A stretch of DNA of 64,000 nt from positions 1 to 64,000 of the forward strand of contig CAMDTW010000411.1 of the NCBI GenBank assembly GCA_945910005.1. The letters run 5' to 3'. This DNA is from Isoperla grammatica (lineage: Eukaryota; Arthropoda; Insecta; Plecoptera; Perlodidae). The translations under genes were made by a program, and so were the position numbers. The first letter of the stretch is position 1; each line of letters starts with the position of its first letter. Positions 18,266 to 29,248 of the stretch are shown in pieces. The notes below the pieces were generated by a model. It did no database searches and was not told where the DNA came from. It saw only the letters and a program-made list of their open reading frames with translations.

Positions 18266-18322
18266 AAACTACGGGATTCGAACCGCTAACCTTTAAGAGA
18301 ACAGGGGCTACTACCAATATTA
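18266..18322 (-). other. tRNA-like remnant with box B
   Basis: On the minus strand, GGTTCGAATCC (18274-18284) is a perfect Pol III box B. Some 40 bases upstream is a box-A-like TTGGTAGTAGCC, and CTCTTAA could be an anticodon loop. The T-arm and anticodon stems pair poorly, so this is at most a decayed tRNA or tRNA-derived fragment lying between the two paralogues. Confidence 0.3.
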
Positions 18323-18334
18323 TTTATATATAGT

Positions 18335-18811
18335 CTACTCAAAATTACAGCCATCGAAATCGTTCACATGACAGCACTCGTTTGAGTCCTGTATCTTCCA
18401 AAGCGGCTCCTCGCAGTTGAAACACCAGTTATTCGCGTTCATCAAAAATACACCGATTTCAGACTCGTCCAAACTTCGCGTAGTTGTCATACAATTCATA
18501 TAAGATCGACAATTTGCATCTCTAAGATATGGTCCACAGTCTTTGCAAAAGTTGACAACATTATTGTACTCTACGTATTCCTTCAATACGCAATTACTCT
18601 CGTAAAACGCGAAGTAGTACATAGCGTCCACATACATGCTGGCGAACTGTGAAAAACGTAACAATCTCGATGCGTCCGCGTCCACTTCAAAGACAGATAA
18701 ATCGATGTCTAGATTTGGATCCTCTTCCTCTAACGCTAATTCGATGTCAAAGAAATCGATATGCGGTAGTACACCACCTTCTTTTAATTCTATAACTTTA
18801 CCGTAACACAT
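18335..18811 (-). CDS. Cys-rich zinc-ribbon-like protein, paralogue B
   Basis: 158 residues, a tandem duplicate of 17563-18036 with the same Cys pairs (CKDCGP, CFNCEEPLW, a final CCH and CNF) and an acidic EEEDPNLDID stretch. The duplication also covers about 130 bp of upstream DNA with the TATA-like element. The first gene at the right end of the element, transcribed inward. Function unknown. Confidence 0.7.
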   Translation of the reverse strand: MCYGKVIELKEGGVLPHIDFFDIELALEEEDPNLDIDLSVFEVDADASRLLRFSQFASMYVDAMYYFAFYESNCVLKEYVEYNNVVNFCKDCGPYLRDANCRSYMNCMTTTRSLDESEIGVFLMNANNWCFNCEEPLWKIQDSNECCHVNDFDGCNFE

Positions 18812-18885
18812 AATGCACGTTTACTCTAGTTACAATGTAGATAGATGCTTTTTCAGTACTGTTTTCTATTTCCCTGTGGTAGGCC

Positions 18886-18892
18886 TATATAC
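18886..18892 (-). promoter_or_regulatory. TATA-like element of paralogue B
   Basis: GTATATA on the minus strand, 75-81 bp before the ATG at 18811, in the same position relative to the gene as in paralogue A. Confidence 0.55.
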
Positions 18893-18940
18893 AGACAACC
18901 ACTCTTCTTGGCGGGAATTAATTAATCCTTCCTGCTACAT

Positions 18941-19442
<502 letters not shown>

Positions 19443-19448
19443 TACGTG
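19443..19448. other. Polinton target-site duplication, right
   Basis: TACGTG directly after the right Polinton terminus (ending CACTACT), matching 2818-2823 and lying within the interrupted reverse transcriptase codons. Confidence 0.92.
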
Positions 19449-21784
19449 TACCGTTTGGGATAAAGAGTGCACCAGAAATAATGCAAAAAGAAATCGATAA
19501 GTTACTTGAAGGCCTGGAAAGAGTTCTTAGTTATCTTGATGATATTTTGATCTATGGGCGTACTGAAGAGGAACATAATGAAAGACTTAAAGCATTACTC
19601 GACCGAGCCCGAAAACTAAATTTCAAGTTCAGCATTCACAAATTACAACTAGCTGTATCAACAATCAAGTACTTAGGTCTTCAAATCACCCCTGACGGAA
19701 TTTCAATCCACCAAGCAAAGGTTAAAATCATACAAGAATTCCCTGTACCAAGTTTGAACGTGGAACTTCAGAGATTCTTGGGTATGATAAATTTCCTGGG
19801 AAAATTTATACCAAATCTCTCGGAAAAGACTCACAACCTCCGTCAACTTCTACATAAAAATAACGAATTCATCTGGGATGTAATCCATACAACTGAATTT
19901 GAACATCTTAAATCTTGCATAACGCATGCTCCAGTGCTCGCGTTCTTTGACGAGACCAAAGAAACGACACTCTCAGTTGATGCTAGTTCATTTGGACTGG
20001 GTGCTGTGTTATTGCAAGACAACAAACCAATCGCGTTTGCATCAGCCACGTTAACACCAGCTCAGCGTAATTTTGCGCAGATCGAAAAGGAGCTTCTGGC
20101 GATAATATATGGATGTGAACACTTCCATTTCTATCTATATGGACGAAACTTTGTTGTTGAGACAGATCATAAACCGATTCTCGGTTTAGTAAACAAGCCA
20201 TTGGAGAATATCTCTCCACGGCTACAGCGTCTCTGTCTTCGTTTCCTTCGTTACACAGTTACCTTAAAACATGTTCCAGGTAAATACATGTATATGGCTG
20301 ATGCATTGTCTAGACAGCCAAAAGACGATGCACATGTTGAGACGCCATACCTGTTTGGTGAAGCGAATGCGGTACATTCACTCGTGAACATGTCAGATGC
20401 TAAAGAAACAGTGTTTCTGAAGGACGTACAAGAAGATGAAGAATTTCAGAGCATTAAATTCTACATTCACAATGGTTGGCCAAAGCACAAACCTAAAGAT
20501 GCACATAGCGTAGCTCATATCTATTGGGATAGAAAGGAAGAGTTGCATGAAAACAATGGTTACCTTTTCTTGGGTTCTAAACTTATGATTCCAAAAGGTC
20601 AACAGTTGCCTATGCTTAACATCATACATCAAGCGCATCAAGGGATAAATTCTTGTTTGGCCAAAGCTAAAGATGCTATGTATTGGAGAGGTATGTCAGG
20701 CGACATCACCACATATGTACAGAATTGTAACGTTTGTCAAAGCTACTCTCGATCAAACAGCCGAGAGCCATTGATACCACATACCATACCTGACCTACCT
20801 TGGAACAAACTGGGAATCGACTTTGTAAAAATAAATAACAAGGAGTTTATGGTTGTAGTAGATTACCATTCAAAATTTGCAGAAGTCAGGCAGATGACTA
20901 GCACAAATGCTTTAGCAGTAATCACACAACTAAAAAACATGTTCATTACTCATGGAATACCGGGTTATCTTATTTCTGATAATGGACCTCCAAAGGAAAT
21001 GAAAGAGTTCTATGACAAATGGAACATTATTCACATCACCTCAAGTCCGACTTACCCAAGAAGCAACGGCCAAGTTGAGCGAACAAATGCAACCATAAAA
21101 GGTCTACTGATTAAGGCAGTCAGGGCACAGGAAGACATTGCCATCCCATTAATGGAATACAATGCTACACCTAAGTATCAACTACCATCTCCGGCAGAAA
21201 TGCTGATGGGCCGGAGAATTCGCACAATGTTTCCCATCCCTGATACTCTTCTCAAACCCTTATTCCATACTGAAGATACCCTTAAAATATTAAACCATAA
21301 ACAAAACCTTCAAAAACAATATCATGACCACCAAGCTAAACCCTTACCTATACTACATCCTGGCCAGCCTGTGCTTATGGAGAAAGAGTCCCGAAATTGG
21401 ATACCAGCCACAGTCACTAGACGTGAAGATACGCCAAGGTCTTACAATGTTTCGACCCCTGATGGAGCATCCTATCGGAGAAATCGAGTCCATCTGCGTC
21501 CTGTTCCGACTACGAGCGTGTCAAGAATGACTCCAAGCACTCCAGAAAAAGGCGTCCCAAGAGCGACAACTCCTACAGGCAGCCCGATTAAAGCCTCAGG
21601 AGAACCATCTCTACAGCCAGTTCCTGAGTTATCAGCCCCACCAGAGGTTCTATCCGGGTCAGCTCCTACGCCTATCCGACCGGGCGTTCAACATCCCCAG
21701 AAGGTCCCTATGGATGGTGGAGGCTCCCAACTACTCAGCAGGCGGGGTCGTGTGATCAAGATGCCTGCTAGATTCCAAGATTAA
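19449..21784 (+). pseudogene. gag-pol, 3' part (rest of RT, RNase H, integrase)
   Basis: Continuation of the retrotransposon polyprotein after the Polinton, in phase with the left part. It holds the RT catalytic YLDD box (19532-19543), RNase H (Asp at 19979 in VDASSFGLGAVLL, and the ETDHKPI block), an integrase zinc-finger region (HQAHQG ... CNVC), and the integrase triad: Asp at 20819, Asp at 20978, Glu at 21077. The C-terminal tail (RRNRVHLRPV) resembles Ty3/gypsy integrases without a chromodomain. The open frame extends back into the Polinton TIR to 19391, but those codons are not part of the gene. Without the start and the RT palm front it is not functional alone. Confidence 0.9.
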
Positions 21785-21883
21785 TCCATAAAATCATTCA
21801 TGTTTAAAATTTGATTCAAGTAATTGTAGTATAGTTATAAAACTTAAGATTGTGTTAATATTATCCTCAATATTTGTCAATTT

Positions 21884-21916
21884 AAGAAAAAAAAAAAAAA
21901 AAAAAAAAAAAGGGCA
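21884..21916 (+). promoter_or_regulatory. Polypurine tract
   Basis: A run of 25 A followed by GGG and CA directly before the 3' LTR. It serves as the plus-strand DNA priming site in LTR elements. Confidence 0.75.
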
Positions 21917-22130
21917 TGTCATAATATCGATAGTTATAATTTAATCTTAACAACAACAACAACAATCATTCATGTGCCGACAGTTGGCAACACCAGTATA
22001 AGATGGCTCCCGAGCTAAATAGAACGCTCAACGTGTTAAGAGCTTTACTAAACTAACATGTGTTTAACCTTGTACAAGTAAATAATAATAAATATCATTA
22101 ACAACTTATTACTAAAAGTTATTTAAAACA
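21917..22130 (+). repeat. 3' LTR
   Basis: 214 bp, identical to 769-982 as far as I can read, from TGTCATAATATC to AAAACA. Confidence 0.93.
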
Positions 22131-22135
22131 TTTAC
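22131..22135. other. LTR element target-site duplication, right
   Basis: TTTAC immediately after the CA that closes the 3' LTR, matching 764-768. Confidence 0.85.
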
Positions 22136-22169
22136 AAGACAGTTTATAAATGTTTACGTAAGACTGTGT

Positions 22170-22240
22170 ACTTGGTAGATGCTTTATTGGTCAGTTCAAT
22201 TCTTTTGAGTGACATGAAAGACTAAATCACTTTATGTAAT
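22170..22240 (+). repeat. Flanking repeat, copy 2
   Basis: Diverged direct copy of 362-430, lying just downstream of the 3' LTR. The divergence is far greater than between the LTRs, so this duplication predates the retrotransposon insertion. Confidence 0.55.
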
Positions 22241-22293
22241 ACAAAACTTTTAAAACTTACTGTTTGTTCCAAGGTTCATATATATGTGGCAAA

Positions 22294-22390
22294 TGTCGAC
22301 TGCGGCAAGCACCAATTGTGGCAAGCATCAACTGCGGCAAGCATCAACTGCGGCAAGCATCAACTGCGGCAAGCATCAACTGCGGCAAAC
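22294..22390 (+). repeat. 16-bp tandem repeat
   Basis: About six copies of the unit ATCAACTGCGGCAAGC, the first two diverged (GTCGACTGCGG, ACCAATTGTGG). Open frames across it are repeat artefacts. Confidence 0.9.
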
Positions 22391-22870
22391 TGTCTCCGCA
22401 GGGACTCGTCTCCACTTGGCATCAATGCTTGGCCAGCTGAGATGTTCACCTTGCGAGGACCGGCCACAGTACGCTAGGTAACCTCCGTCACTGACTGAGC
22501 GTATCTTACTACCCTATAATAGTGTAGTCTTTATACATCAGAATATCTGTGACGTCTCTCACCGTAAATGGAATCCAGTTATGTTCCTGTGTGGGCTTAA
22601 TTGCCTGGGATGTATTCCTTCAGCAAGTCAGCAACCCTCCAAACATCTCTTCAGGGCAACTCGCATTTTTAACTCGTGCAGTACGAGCAGAGAAAATACA
22701 CCTTTCCAACGAATTGAGAATGTTAGAATAACGAAAATTTAATTAGAACAATAACAAAGACACATTCGTAAGAAAGATAACTAAGTTCTCCAGGAGATGA
22801 CATAGTTCATTTTATGGTGTGACAAAATCTAGGCCTAACGTATTTCAAAGCAATGTATACAGATAGAATA

Positions 22871-22934
22871 GGGAACATGCATACGATTTTTTTTAGTGTA
22901 ACAAGTACTTAGTTTTATAGTCTGGTGTCCAACA
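22871..22934 (+). repeat. 64-bp segment inverted in the palindrome loop
   Basis: Runs from GGGAACATGCATACG to TGGTGTCCAACA. Its reverse complement forms the spacer at 25103-25167 with few differences. Confidence 0.8.
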
Positions 22935-23067
22935 ATAGGGAACTTGCACTTAACTTTCTAATGTGATTTTTAAAATCTGTACACGATATTAACTGATATT
23001 ATGTCTTTACAATTTAAAAATCGAGTCATTCTACCCCTCAAAATAATAGTTTTAGTTGCGTTCACTC

Positions 23068-23097
23068 TTTTGGCGCGAAAAAACGGCCGCCGCCATG
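23068..23097 (+). promoter_or_regulatory. E2F-like site and Kozak-like ATG
   Basis: TTTTGGCGCGAAAA matches the E2F consensus and is followed by GCCGCCGCCATG. The ATG opens only a few codons. The site lies ~120 bp upstream of the THAP-like exon and may be its old promoter. Confidence 0.35.
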
Positions 23098-23192
23098 ATG
23101 AATCGCTAGTGACATTACATGATAGTAGTCTGCCGGTGTCGCGCAGTCGACTGCACGCGTTCGCCCACACCGCTCATCGAACATTGTGCACT

Positions 23193-23327
23193 ATGGAGAC
23201 TAAAACATCTTCTGGCGCTTATAAGTGGTGCATAGTACCCATGTGTACTAACACAAGTGTAAAGACTCCAGAGAAGATTATTATTGTGTATTTATCAACA
23301 ACGGGGACGAACCCCACAAGTGTGATT
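23193..23327 (+). pseudogene. THAP-type zinc-finger gene, first-exon fragment (left arm)
   Basis: Encodes a Met, then KWCIVPMCTNTSVKTPEK, which has the CX4C spacing and TPxK turn of the first exon of a THAP-like DNA-binding family in invertebrates. After about 30 residues the expected domain is lost. Only a fragment remains; a splice donor could lie near the divergence point. Confidence 0.55.
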
Positions 23328-23430
23328 TAATATATACCTACTAGACTACAGAACATGATAGAAAGAAAACAGTCATTGAACAAAATAAGATACAAAAACA
23401 CATAGTAAATAAAACGTGGACAAGTGAGTA

Positions 23431-23527
23431 AATGTGTGTGTGTGTGCGTGTGCGTGTGCGTGTGCGTGAGTGCGTGTGTGCGTGTGCATGTGCGTGTGCG
23501 TGTGTTGTGAGTGTATGTGTGAGCGTG
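23431..23527 (+). repeat. (GT/GTGC)n microsatellite
   Basis: GTGTGC-type repeat of about 97 bp lying at the 3' side of the minus-strand LINE fragment, so it may be the LINE tail. The right arm keeps a short CACACACA at the matching place. Confidence 0.85.
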
Positions 23528-23544
23528 AAGAATTGTTTGTTGGT

Positions 23545-23936
23545 TTACACGTTGAACAACCCTGTTTGCAAGTTATACATCTTAAAAATTATGTTTTTAA
23601 AAGCACTTAGTTCTAAATGGTGGATGTCAATGTCATCTTGCTTCTTGACTGCAGCGTTATAAGTGCACATAAGCCTATTTAAACATGAGTATTTATAAAC
23701 ATCTATTCTACACTTAGGAGTCAGGAACACGTCACGATTCCGGGTATTTTTGTTGGGTACACGGAAATTAAAATCACTGATTACATTTATATCTACCATA
23801 CCACGTAAGATTTTGAACAAGTATATCAGGTCTGTGATTGTTCGCCTATCTTCCAACGTATTGATGTTGTTTTCACGGTTTGTTTTCCAAAAAACAATAA
23901 ACGACAAAGACAGTGGTTGGAAGCAGCGAGACGAGA
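23545..23936 (-). pseudogene. LINE reverse-transcriptase 3' fragment
   Basis: Minus-strand frame with the C-terminal signature of non-LTR polyproteins (LEDRRTITDLIYLFKILRG, then NFRVPNKNTRNRDVF). The frame stops at 23545. It is a 5'-truncated copy. A short part of the same sequence occurs inverted at 26514-26570. Confidence 0.7.
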
Positions 23937-24444
23937 TGTCAGTAAGAACCCTATATCAATGACATCGATGTTGTTTTGCTGCCAAGATCATTTCAATGTG
24001 TTTTATTTTAGATTAGATAATGAACTCAGTCTAGGGATTGGAAGGATAAACGTTTAAGCGTGTAGTAGTGGGTTAGAGGTTATTAAATTTGTCACAGGGT
24101 TAGCAACTGTAATCACAGTATAATGTGCTGTAATTCAAGTTTTAAATAAATAAAGAGGAATATAATAAAAATTGTGGTTTAACATCTGCTTGATCCATAA
24201 ACTAAGTATTGTTTACATTCACAATGTTTTGGGGGGGCATCTGTAGGGAGGGGGGAGGGGGAAGTGTCCATGACCCTCATTCATCCAAGCTCTCGACTAT
24301 CAACAAGACTTAAAGTGTCTCTTTGCAGCTGTGAGGGAGTACAAGGTCAAGGGATCATTTAAGAAGTGTTGGGACTACTAAACCAGCTCGATATCGTCAC
24401 GAAATCTCCCTTTCAAAATGCCACTCAATACGACATGGAATTTC

Positions 24445-24466
24445 GGGGGGGGGGGGGGGGGGGGGC
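24445..24466 (+). repeat. Run of 22 G
   Basis: Homopolymer in the left-arm-only segment; may vary in length or be poorly sequenced. Confidence 0.9.
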
Positions 24467-24765
24467 GTATTACTATGTACATATTTTACATATTATTTAG
24501 TATTACAAAATCAATCATGATGGGATTTGGTTTGGACTTCGGAGATAAATAATTAACAAATCGGAATAATGACGACAAAATTAATGTATGTATTGTAAGG
24601 CACATTGTATTTTATATATAATTTTTTATTGTATAAAATAAATATGATCGTGAGTATAAAAACAACAAATTATGTGGTAAGACACTAGGCTAAATGAAGT
24701 CAAGAAAATATGTGTGACTGGCATTATTCTTCACATCCCGTAACTCCGCTCCAGTGAAGTGATCA

Positions 24766-24996
24766 TTTCCCGCAAAGAAATTCGCCACCATAAAACCATC
24801 TATCTGCGGTAAATTTGTGCTGTTGGCCTTTGTAAAGCCTCCGTCTGTCATTTTAGTTCATGCAATACGAGCTACTGATAACAACAGGGCGTTGGGCGTG
24901 AATGATCGCTCATCATGCCCTGAAACACAGCTGTAGCAGTCGCGCGCTCGCAGGCCAAACCATCATACTGCGTCACAGAGGCCGCCGACCAATCAG
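24766..24996. promoter_or_regulatory. Promoter-like CpG-rich block with E2F and CCAAT motifs
   Basis: Contains TTTCCCGCAAA (24766-24776, E2F type), TGCGTCAC and CCAATCAG (24989-24996) in a CpG-rich stretch. The inverted copy at about 25250-25504 keeps TTTGCGGGAAA (25494-25504), but its CCAAT core is mutated. Promoter function is inferred from motifs only. Confidence 0.35.
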
Positions 24997-25102
24997 CGCG
25001 CGTTTCTTCGCGGCAAGAGGAAATTCAAATAAATGTGATATTCAATTCATTATTAGACCCGTTCAATAATAATTTAAAAAAAAAAACTTTTGGAAATGCA
25101 AT

Positions 25103-25167
25103 TGTTGGACACCAGACTATAAAACTAAGTACTTGTTACACTAAAAAAAATCGTATGCGTGTTCCCT
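25103..25167. other. Palindrome loop
   Basis: 65 bp between the arms, an inverted copy of 22871-22934. Confidence 0.8.
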
Positions 25168-26104
25168 ATTGCATTTGCAAAAGTTTTTTTTTTTTAATTA
25201 TTATTGAACGGGTCTAATAATGAATTGAATATCACATTTATTTGAATTTCCTCTTGCCGCGAAGAAACGCGCGCTGATTGATCGGCGGCCTCTGTGACGC
25301 AGTATGATGGTTTGGCCTGCGAGCGCGCGACTGCTTCAGCTGTGTTTCAGTGCACGATGAGCGATCATTCACGCCCAACGTCGTGTTGTTATCAGTAGCT
25401 CGTATTGCATGAACTAAAATGACAGACGGAGGCTTTACAAAGGCCAACAGCACAAATTTACTGCAGATAGATGGTTTTATGGTGGCGAATTTCTTTGCGG
25501 GAAATGATCAGTTCACTGGAGCGGAGTTACGGGGTGTGAAGAATGCCAGGTAGTAGTAGTAGTAGTCCCAACACTTCTTAAATGATCCCTTGACCTTGTA
25601 CTCCCTCACAGCTGCAAAGAAGACACTTGAAGTCTTGTTGATACTCGAGAGCTTGGATGAATGAGGGTCATGGACACTTCCCCCTCCCCCCTCCCTACAG
25701 ATGCCCACCCAAAACATTGTAAATGTAAACAATAATTAGTTTATGGATCAAGCAGATGTTAAATCACAATTTTTATTATATTCCTCTTTATTATTTAAAA
25801 CTTGAATTACAGTTGCTAACCCTGTGACAAATTTAATAACCTCTAATCCACCACTACACGCTTAAACGTTTATCCTTCCAATCCCTAGACTGAGTTCATT
25901 ATCTAATTTAAAATAAAATAAAAATGTAACTTTGCGATGTTGATATCGGTTTTCAAATAATTATTGCGATCTGTAATTTTTTGTTGGCATCTGGTGTTGG
26001 CATGTCAGTAAATGTGATTACGACGGCCAGAACTTCTCATATCCAAACGCACACTGTGTTATTGTTCCAGTGCTGCCTGCAACGTAGGCCTACATTTTAA
26101 CATA

Positions 26105-26326
26105 TTATTTAGAATAACCTTGGTTCACAGCTATGTGCACGTTGATAGCCTCTTGAACAGAGCTGGCAATCTTTTTTTTCTTGACTGCAGACCTTTCGTT
26201 TGGAGTAGAAGCAAATCTCCGTCCTTGACAATCGAATATATGGAGAATTACGTCGTTTTTACATTTTAGTCGGCCACCCATTAAATTATATCTCGTCCAG
26301 TTCTCCATATCGTCTTCAAGCTAAAT
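26105..26326 (-). pseudogene. THAP-type gene, second-exon fragment
   Basis: Minus-strand frame MENWTRYNLMGGRLKC then ILHIFDCQGRR, preceded by TTTAG, a possible acceptor. The [MI]xN-x2-x-Y-x-LMGG ... PH/LHIFxCQ pattern recalls the segment following the THAP domain in invertebrate THAP proteins. It lies downstream of the right-arm first exon in the same orientation. Confidence 0.5.
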
Positions 26327-26513
26327 GGACGAAAATAATATCATACTCCTATTGCCATATCTAACACAGGTTCATGCTGTGAGCGCTGTTGTTGATAAGC
26401 CTACAACGTTCTTTTCAAAACAATATAAATACGTAGGCCTACCAACGGTATTTGCCAGCAAGTCCTGTTATACATTAGTTGCAAAACTAGGTGACAATAT
26501 GCATATATAAACT

Positions 26514-26570
26514 ATCTCGTCTCGCTGCTTCCAACCACTGTCTTCGTCGTTTATTGTTTTTTGGCACACA
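26514..26570 (+). pseudogene. LINE remnant in right arm
   Basis: Inverted match to 23883-23936, followed at once by a CACACACA tract. This suggests an internal deletion of the LINE that is still longer in the left arm. Confidence 0.6.
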
Positions 26571-26576
26571 CACAAA

Positions 26577-26812
26577 TATCTTCTCTGGAGTCTTTACACT
26601 TGTGTTAGTACACATGGGTACTATGCACCACTTATAAGCGCCAGAAGATGTTAAGGTTGGAATTCATAGTCGGCCCCTACACCTAGGGGCACCCATTGTT
26701 GCTATGGATTTGTTTTGTTTATGGGAAATAACATGCAAACAATTGTTACCTTGGTAACAACGGGCGCCCCTAGGTGTAGGGGCCGACTATGAATTCCAAC
26801 CTTAGTCTCCAT
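26577..26812 (-). pseudogene. THAP-type first exon split by a MITE (right arm)
   Basis: The reverse-strand copy of 23193-23277 starts at the ATG at 26812 and is interrupted after about three codons by the MITE. The rest continues at 26653 to about 26577. Confidence 0.6.
26654..26802. mobile_element. 149-bp palindromic MITE
   Basis: Terminal inverted repeats of about 48 bp, starting AGGTTGGAATTCATAGTCGG, with a GGGGC(A/G)CCC inner part and a ~50-bp centre. TA lies on both sides (26652-26653, 26803-26804). The left palindrome arm has the empty site. TA duplication suggests Tc1/mariner-type mobilisation; a 3-bp TTA reading is also possible. Confidence 0.85.
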
Positions 26813-26968
26813 AGTGCACAATGTTCGATGAGCGGTGTGGGCGAACGCGTGCAGTCGACTGCTCTTCACTCTTCACTCGTCACTCGTCACTCGTCACCCG
26901 TCACCCGTCACTCTTCACCCGTCACTCTTAACTCTTCACTCGTCACTCGTCACTCGTCACCCGTCACC

Positions 26969-27158
26969 CTTTACCCTTTACCCTTTACCCTTTACCCTTT
27001 ACCCTTTACCCTTTACCCTTTACCCTTTACCCTTTACCCTTTACCCTTTACCCTTTACCCTTTACCCGTTACCCTTTACCCTTTACCCTTTACCCTTTAC
27101 CCTTTACCCTTTACCCTTTACCCTTTACCCTTTACCCTTTACCCTTTACCCTTTACCC
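26969..27158 (+). repeat. TTTACCC block 1
   Basis: About 27 TTTACCC heptamers with one GTTACCC. On the minus strand this is (GGGTAAA)n, four or more GGG runs spaced by 4 bases, a canonical G-quadruplex pattern. Confidence 0.95.
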
Positions 27159-29217
27159 TTCACCCTTCACCCTTCACCCTTCACTCGTCACTCGTCACTC
27201 GTCACTCGTCACTCGTCACTCGTCACTCGTCACTCGTCACTCGTCAATCGTCACTCGTCACTCGTCACTCGTCACTCGTCACTCGTCACTCTTCCCTCTT
27301 CACTCGTCACCCTTCACCCTTCACCCTTCACCCGTCACCCGTCACCCTTCACCCGTCACCCGTCACCCTTCACCCGTCACCCTTCACCCTTCACCCTTCA
27401 CCCTTCACCCTTCACCCTTCACCCTTCACCCTTCACTCTTCACTCTTCACTCTTCACTCTTCACTCTTCACTCTTCACTCTTCACTCTTCACTCTTCACT
27501 CTTCACTCTTCACTCTTCACTCTTCACTCTTCACTCTTCACTCTTCACCCTTCACTCTTCACTCTTCACTCTTCACTCTTCACTCTTCACTCTTCACTCT
27601 TCACTCTTCACTCTTCACTCGTCACTCGTCACTCGTCACTCGTCACTCGTCACCCTTCACCCTTCACCCTTCACCCTTCACTCTTTACCCTTCACTCTTT
27701 ACCCTTCACTCTTTACCCTTCACTCTTTACCCTTCACTCTTTACCCTTCACCCTTCACCCTTCACCCTTCAACCTTCACCCTTCACCCTTCACCCTTCAC
27801 CCTTCACCCTTCACCCTTCACCCTTCACCCTTCACCCTTCACCCTTCACCCTTCACCCTTCACTCTTCACCCTTCACTCTTCACCCTTCACTCTTCACTC
27901 TTCACCCTTCACTCTTCACCCTTCACTCTTCACTCTTCACTCTTCACTCGTCACTCTTCACTCGTCACTCTTCACTCGTCACTCTTCACTCGTCACTCTT
28001 CACTCGTCACGCTTCACTCGTCACGCTTCACTCGTCACTCTTCACTCGTCACTCGTCACTCGTCACTCGTCACTCGTCACTCGTCACTCGTCATTCGTCA
28101 CTCGTCACTCGTCACTCGTCACTCGTCAGCCTTCACCCTTCACCCTTCACCCTTCACCCTTCACCCTTCATCCTTCACCCTTCACCCTTCACCCTTCACC
28201 CTTCACCCTTCACCCTTCACCCTTCACCCTTCACCCGACACCCGTCACTCTTCACTCTTCACTCGTCACCCTTCACCCTTCACCCGTCACCCGTCACCCG
28301 TCACTCTTCACTCTTCATTCGTCACTCGTCATTCGTCACCCGTCACCCGTCACTCTTCACCCGTCACTCTTCACTCTTCACCCTTCACCCTTCACCCTTC
28401 ACCCTTCACCCTTCACCCTTCACCCTTCACCCTTCACCCTTCACTCTTCACTCTTCACTCGTCACCCTTCACCCGTCACCCGTCACCCGTCACTCTTCAC
28501 TCTTCACTCGTCACTCGTCACTCGTCACCCGTCACCCGTCACCCGTCACTCTTCACCCTTCACCCTTCACCCTTCACCCTTCACCCTTCACCCTTTACCC
28601 TTCACCCTTAACCCTTCACCCTTCACCCGTCACCCGTCACCCGTCACTCTTCACTCGTCACCCTTCACCCTTCACCCTTCACCCTTCACCCTTCACCCTT
28701 CACCCTTCACTCTTCACTCTTCACTCTTCACCCTTCACCCTTCACTCTTCACCCTTCACCCTTCACCCTTCACTCTTCACTCTTCACTCTTCACTCTTCA
28801 CTCTTCACTCTTCACTCTTCACTCTTCACTCTTCACTCTTCACTCTTTACTTTTCACTCTTCACTCTTCACTCTTCACTCTTCACTCTTCACTCTTCACT
28901 CTTCACTCTTCACTCTTCACTCTACACTCGTCACTCGTCACTCGTCACTCGTCACTCGTCACTCGCCACTCGTCACTCGTCACTCGTCACTCGTCACTCG
29001 TCACTCGTCACTCGTCACTCGTCACTCGTCACTCGTAACTCGTCACTCGTCACTCGTCACTCGTCACTCGTCACCCTTCACCCTTCACCCTTCACCCTTC
29101 ACCCTTCACCCGTCACCCGTCATGCGTCACTCTTCACTCTTCACCCTTCACCCTTCACCCGTCACCCGTCACTCTTCACCCTTCACCCTTCACCCTTCAC
29201 CCGTCACCCGTCATGCG

Positions 29218-29248
<31 letters not shown>

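Larger units (their letters stand above)
22391..23143. other. Gap between tandem repeat and palindrome
   Basis: No gene seen. It contains the 64-bp segment 22871-22934, found inverted in the palindrome loop, and a short CpG-rich stretch near 23068-23100 with an E2F-like TTTTGGCGCGAAAA and GCCGCCGCCATG. Confidence 0.5.
23144..25102 (+). repeat. Large palindrome, left arm
   Basis: Inverted and imperfect copy of 25168-26861. Strong matches: 23144-23277 with 26577-26861; 23883-23936 with 26514-26570; about 24000-24380 with 25550-25925; 24727-25102 with 25168-25546. The left arm alone has about 600 bp of LINE and GT repeat (23278-23882) and about 350 bp with a G run (24380-24726). The loop is 25103-25167. 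Confidence 0.85.
25168..26861 (-). repeat. Large palindrome, right arm
   Basis: Partner of 23144-25102. It lacks most of the LINE but has about 580 bp (25925-26513) not seen on the left, including a THAP-gene second exon, and a MITE at 26654-26802. It ends at GCAGTCGACTG, where the satellite starts. Confidence 0.85.

Noticed and set aside
22284..22481. ORFs over the 16-bp tandem repeat
   Set aside because: Repeat-driven frames with no start context or similarity.
25238..25453. Minus-strand ORF of 71 aa in the right palindrome arm
   Set aside because: The inverted copy in the left arm is disrupted, and the stretch looks like promoter DNA with CpG motifs.
26969..27158. Interstitial telomere repeats
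   Set aside because: The repeat is CCCTTTA (GGGTAAA), not CCCTAA or CCCTAAA. The order of bases differs from known animal and plant telomere repeats.
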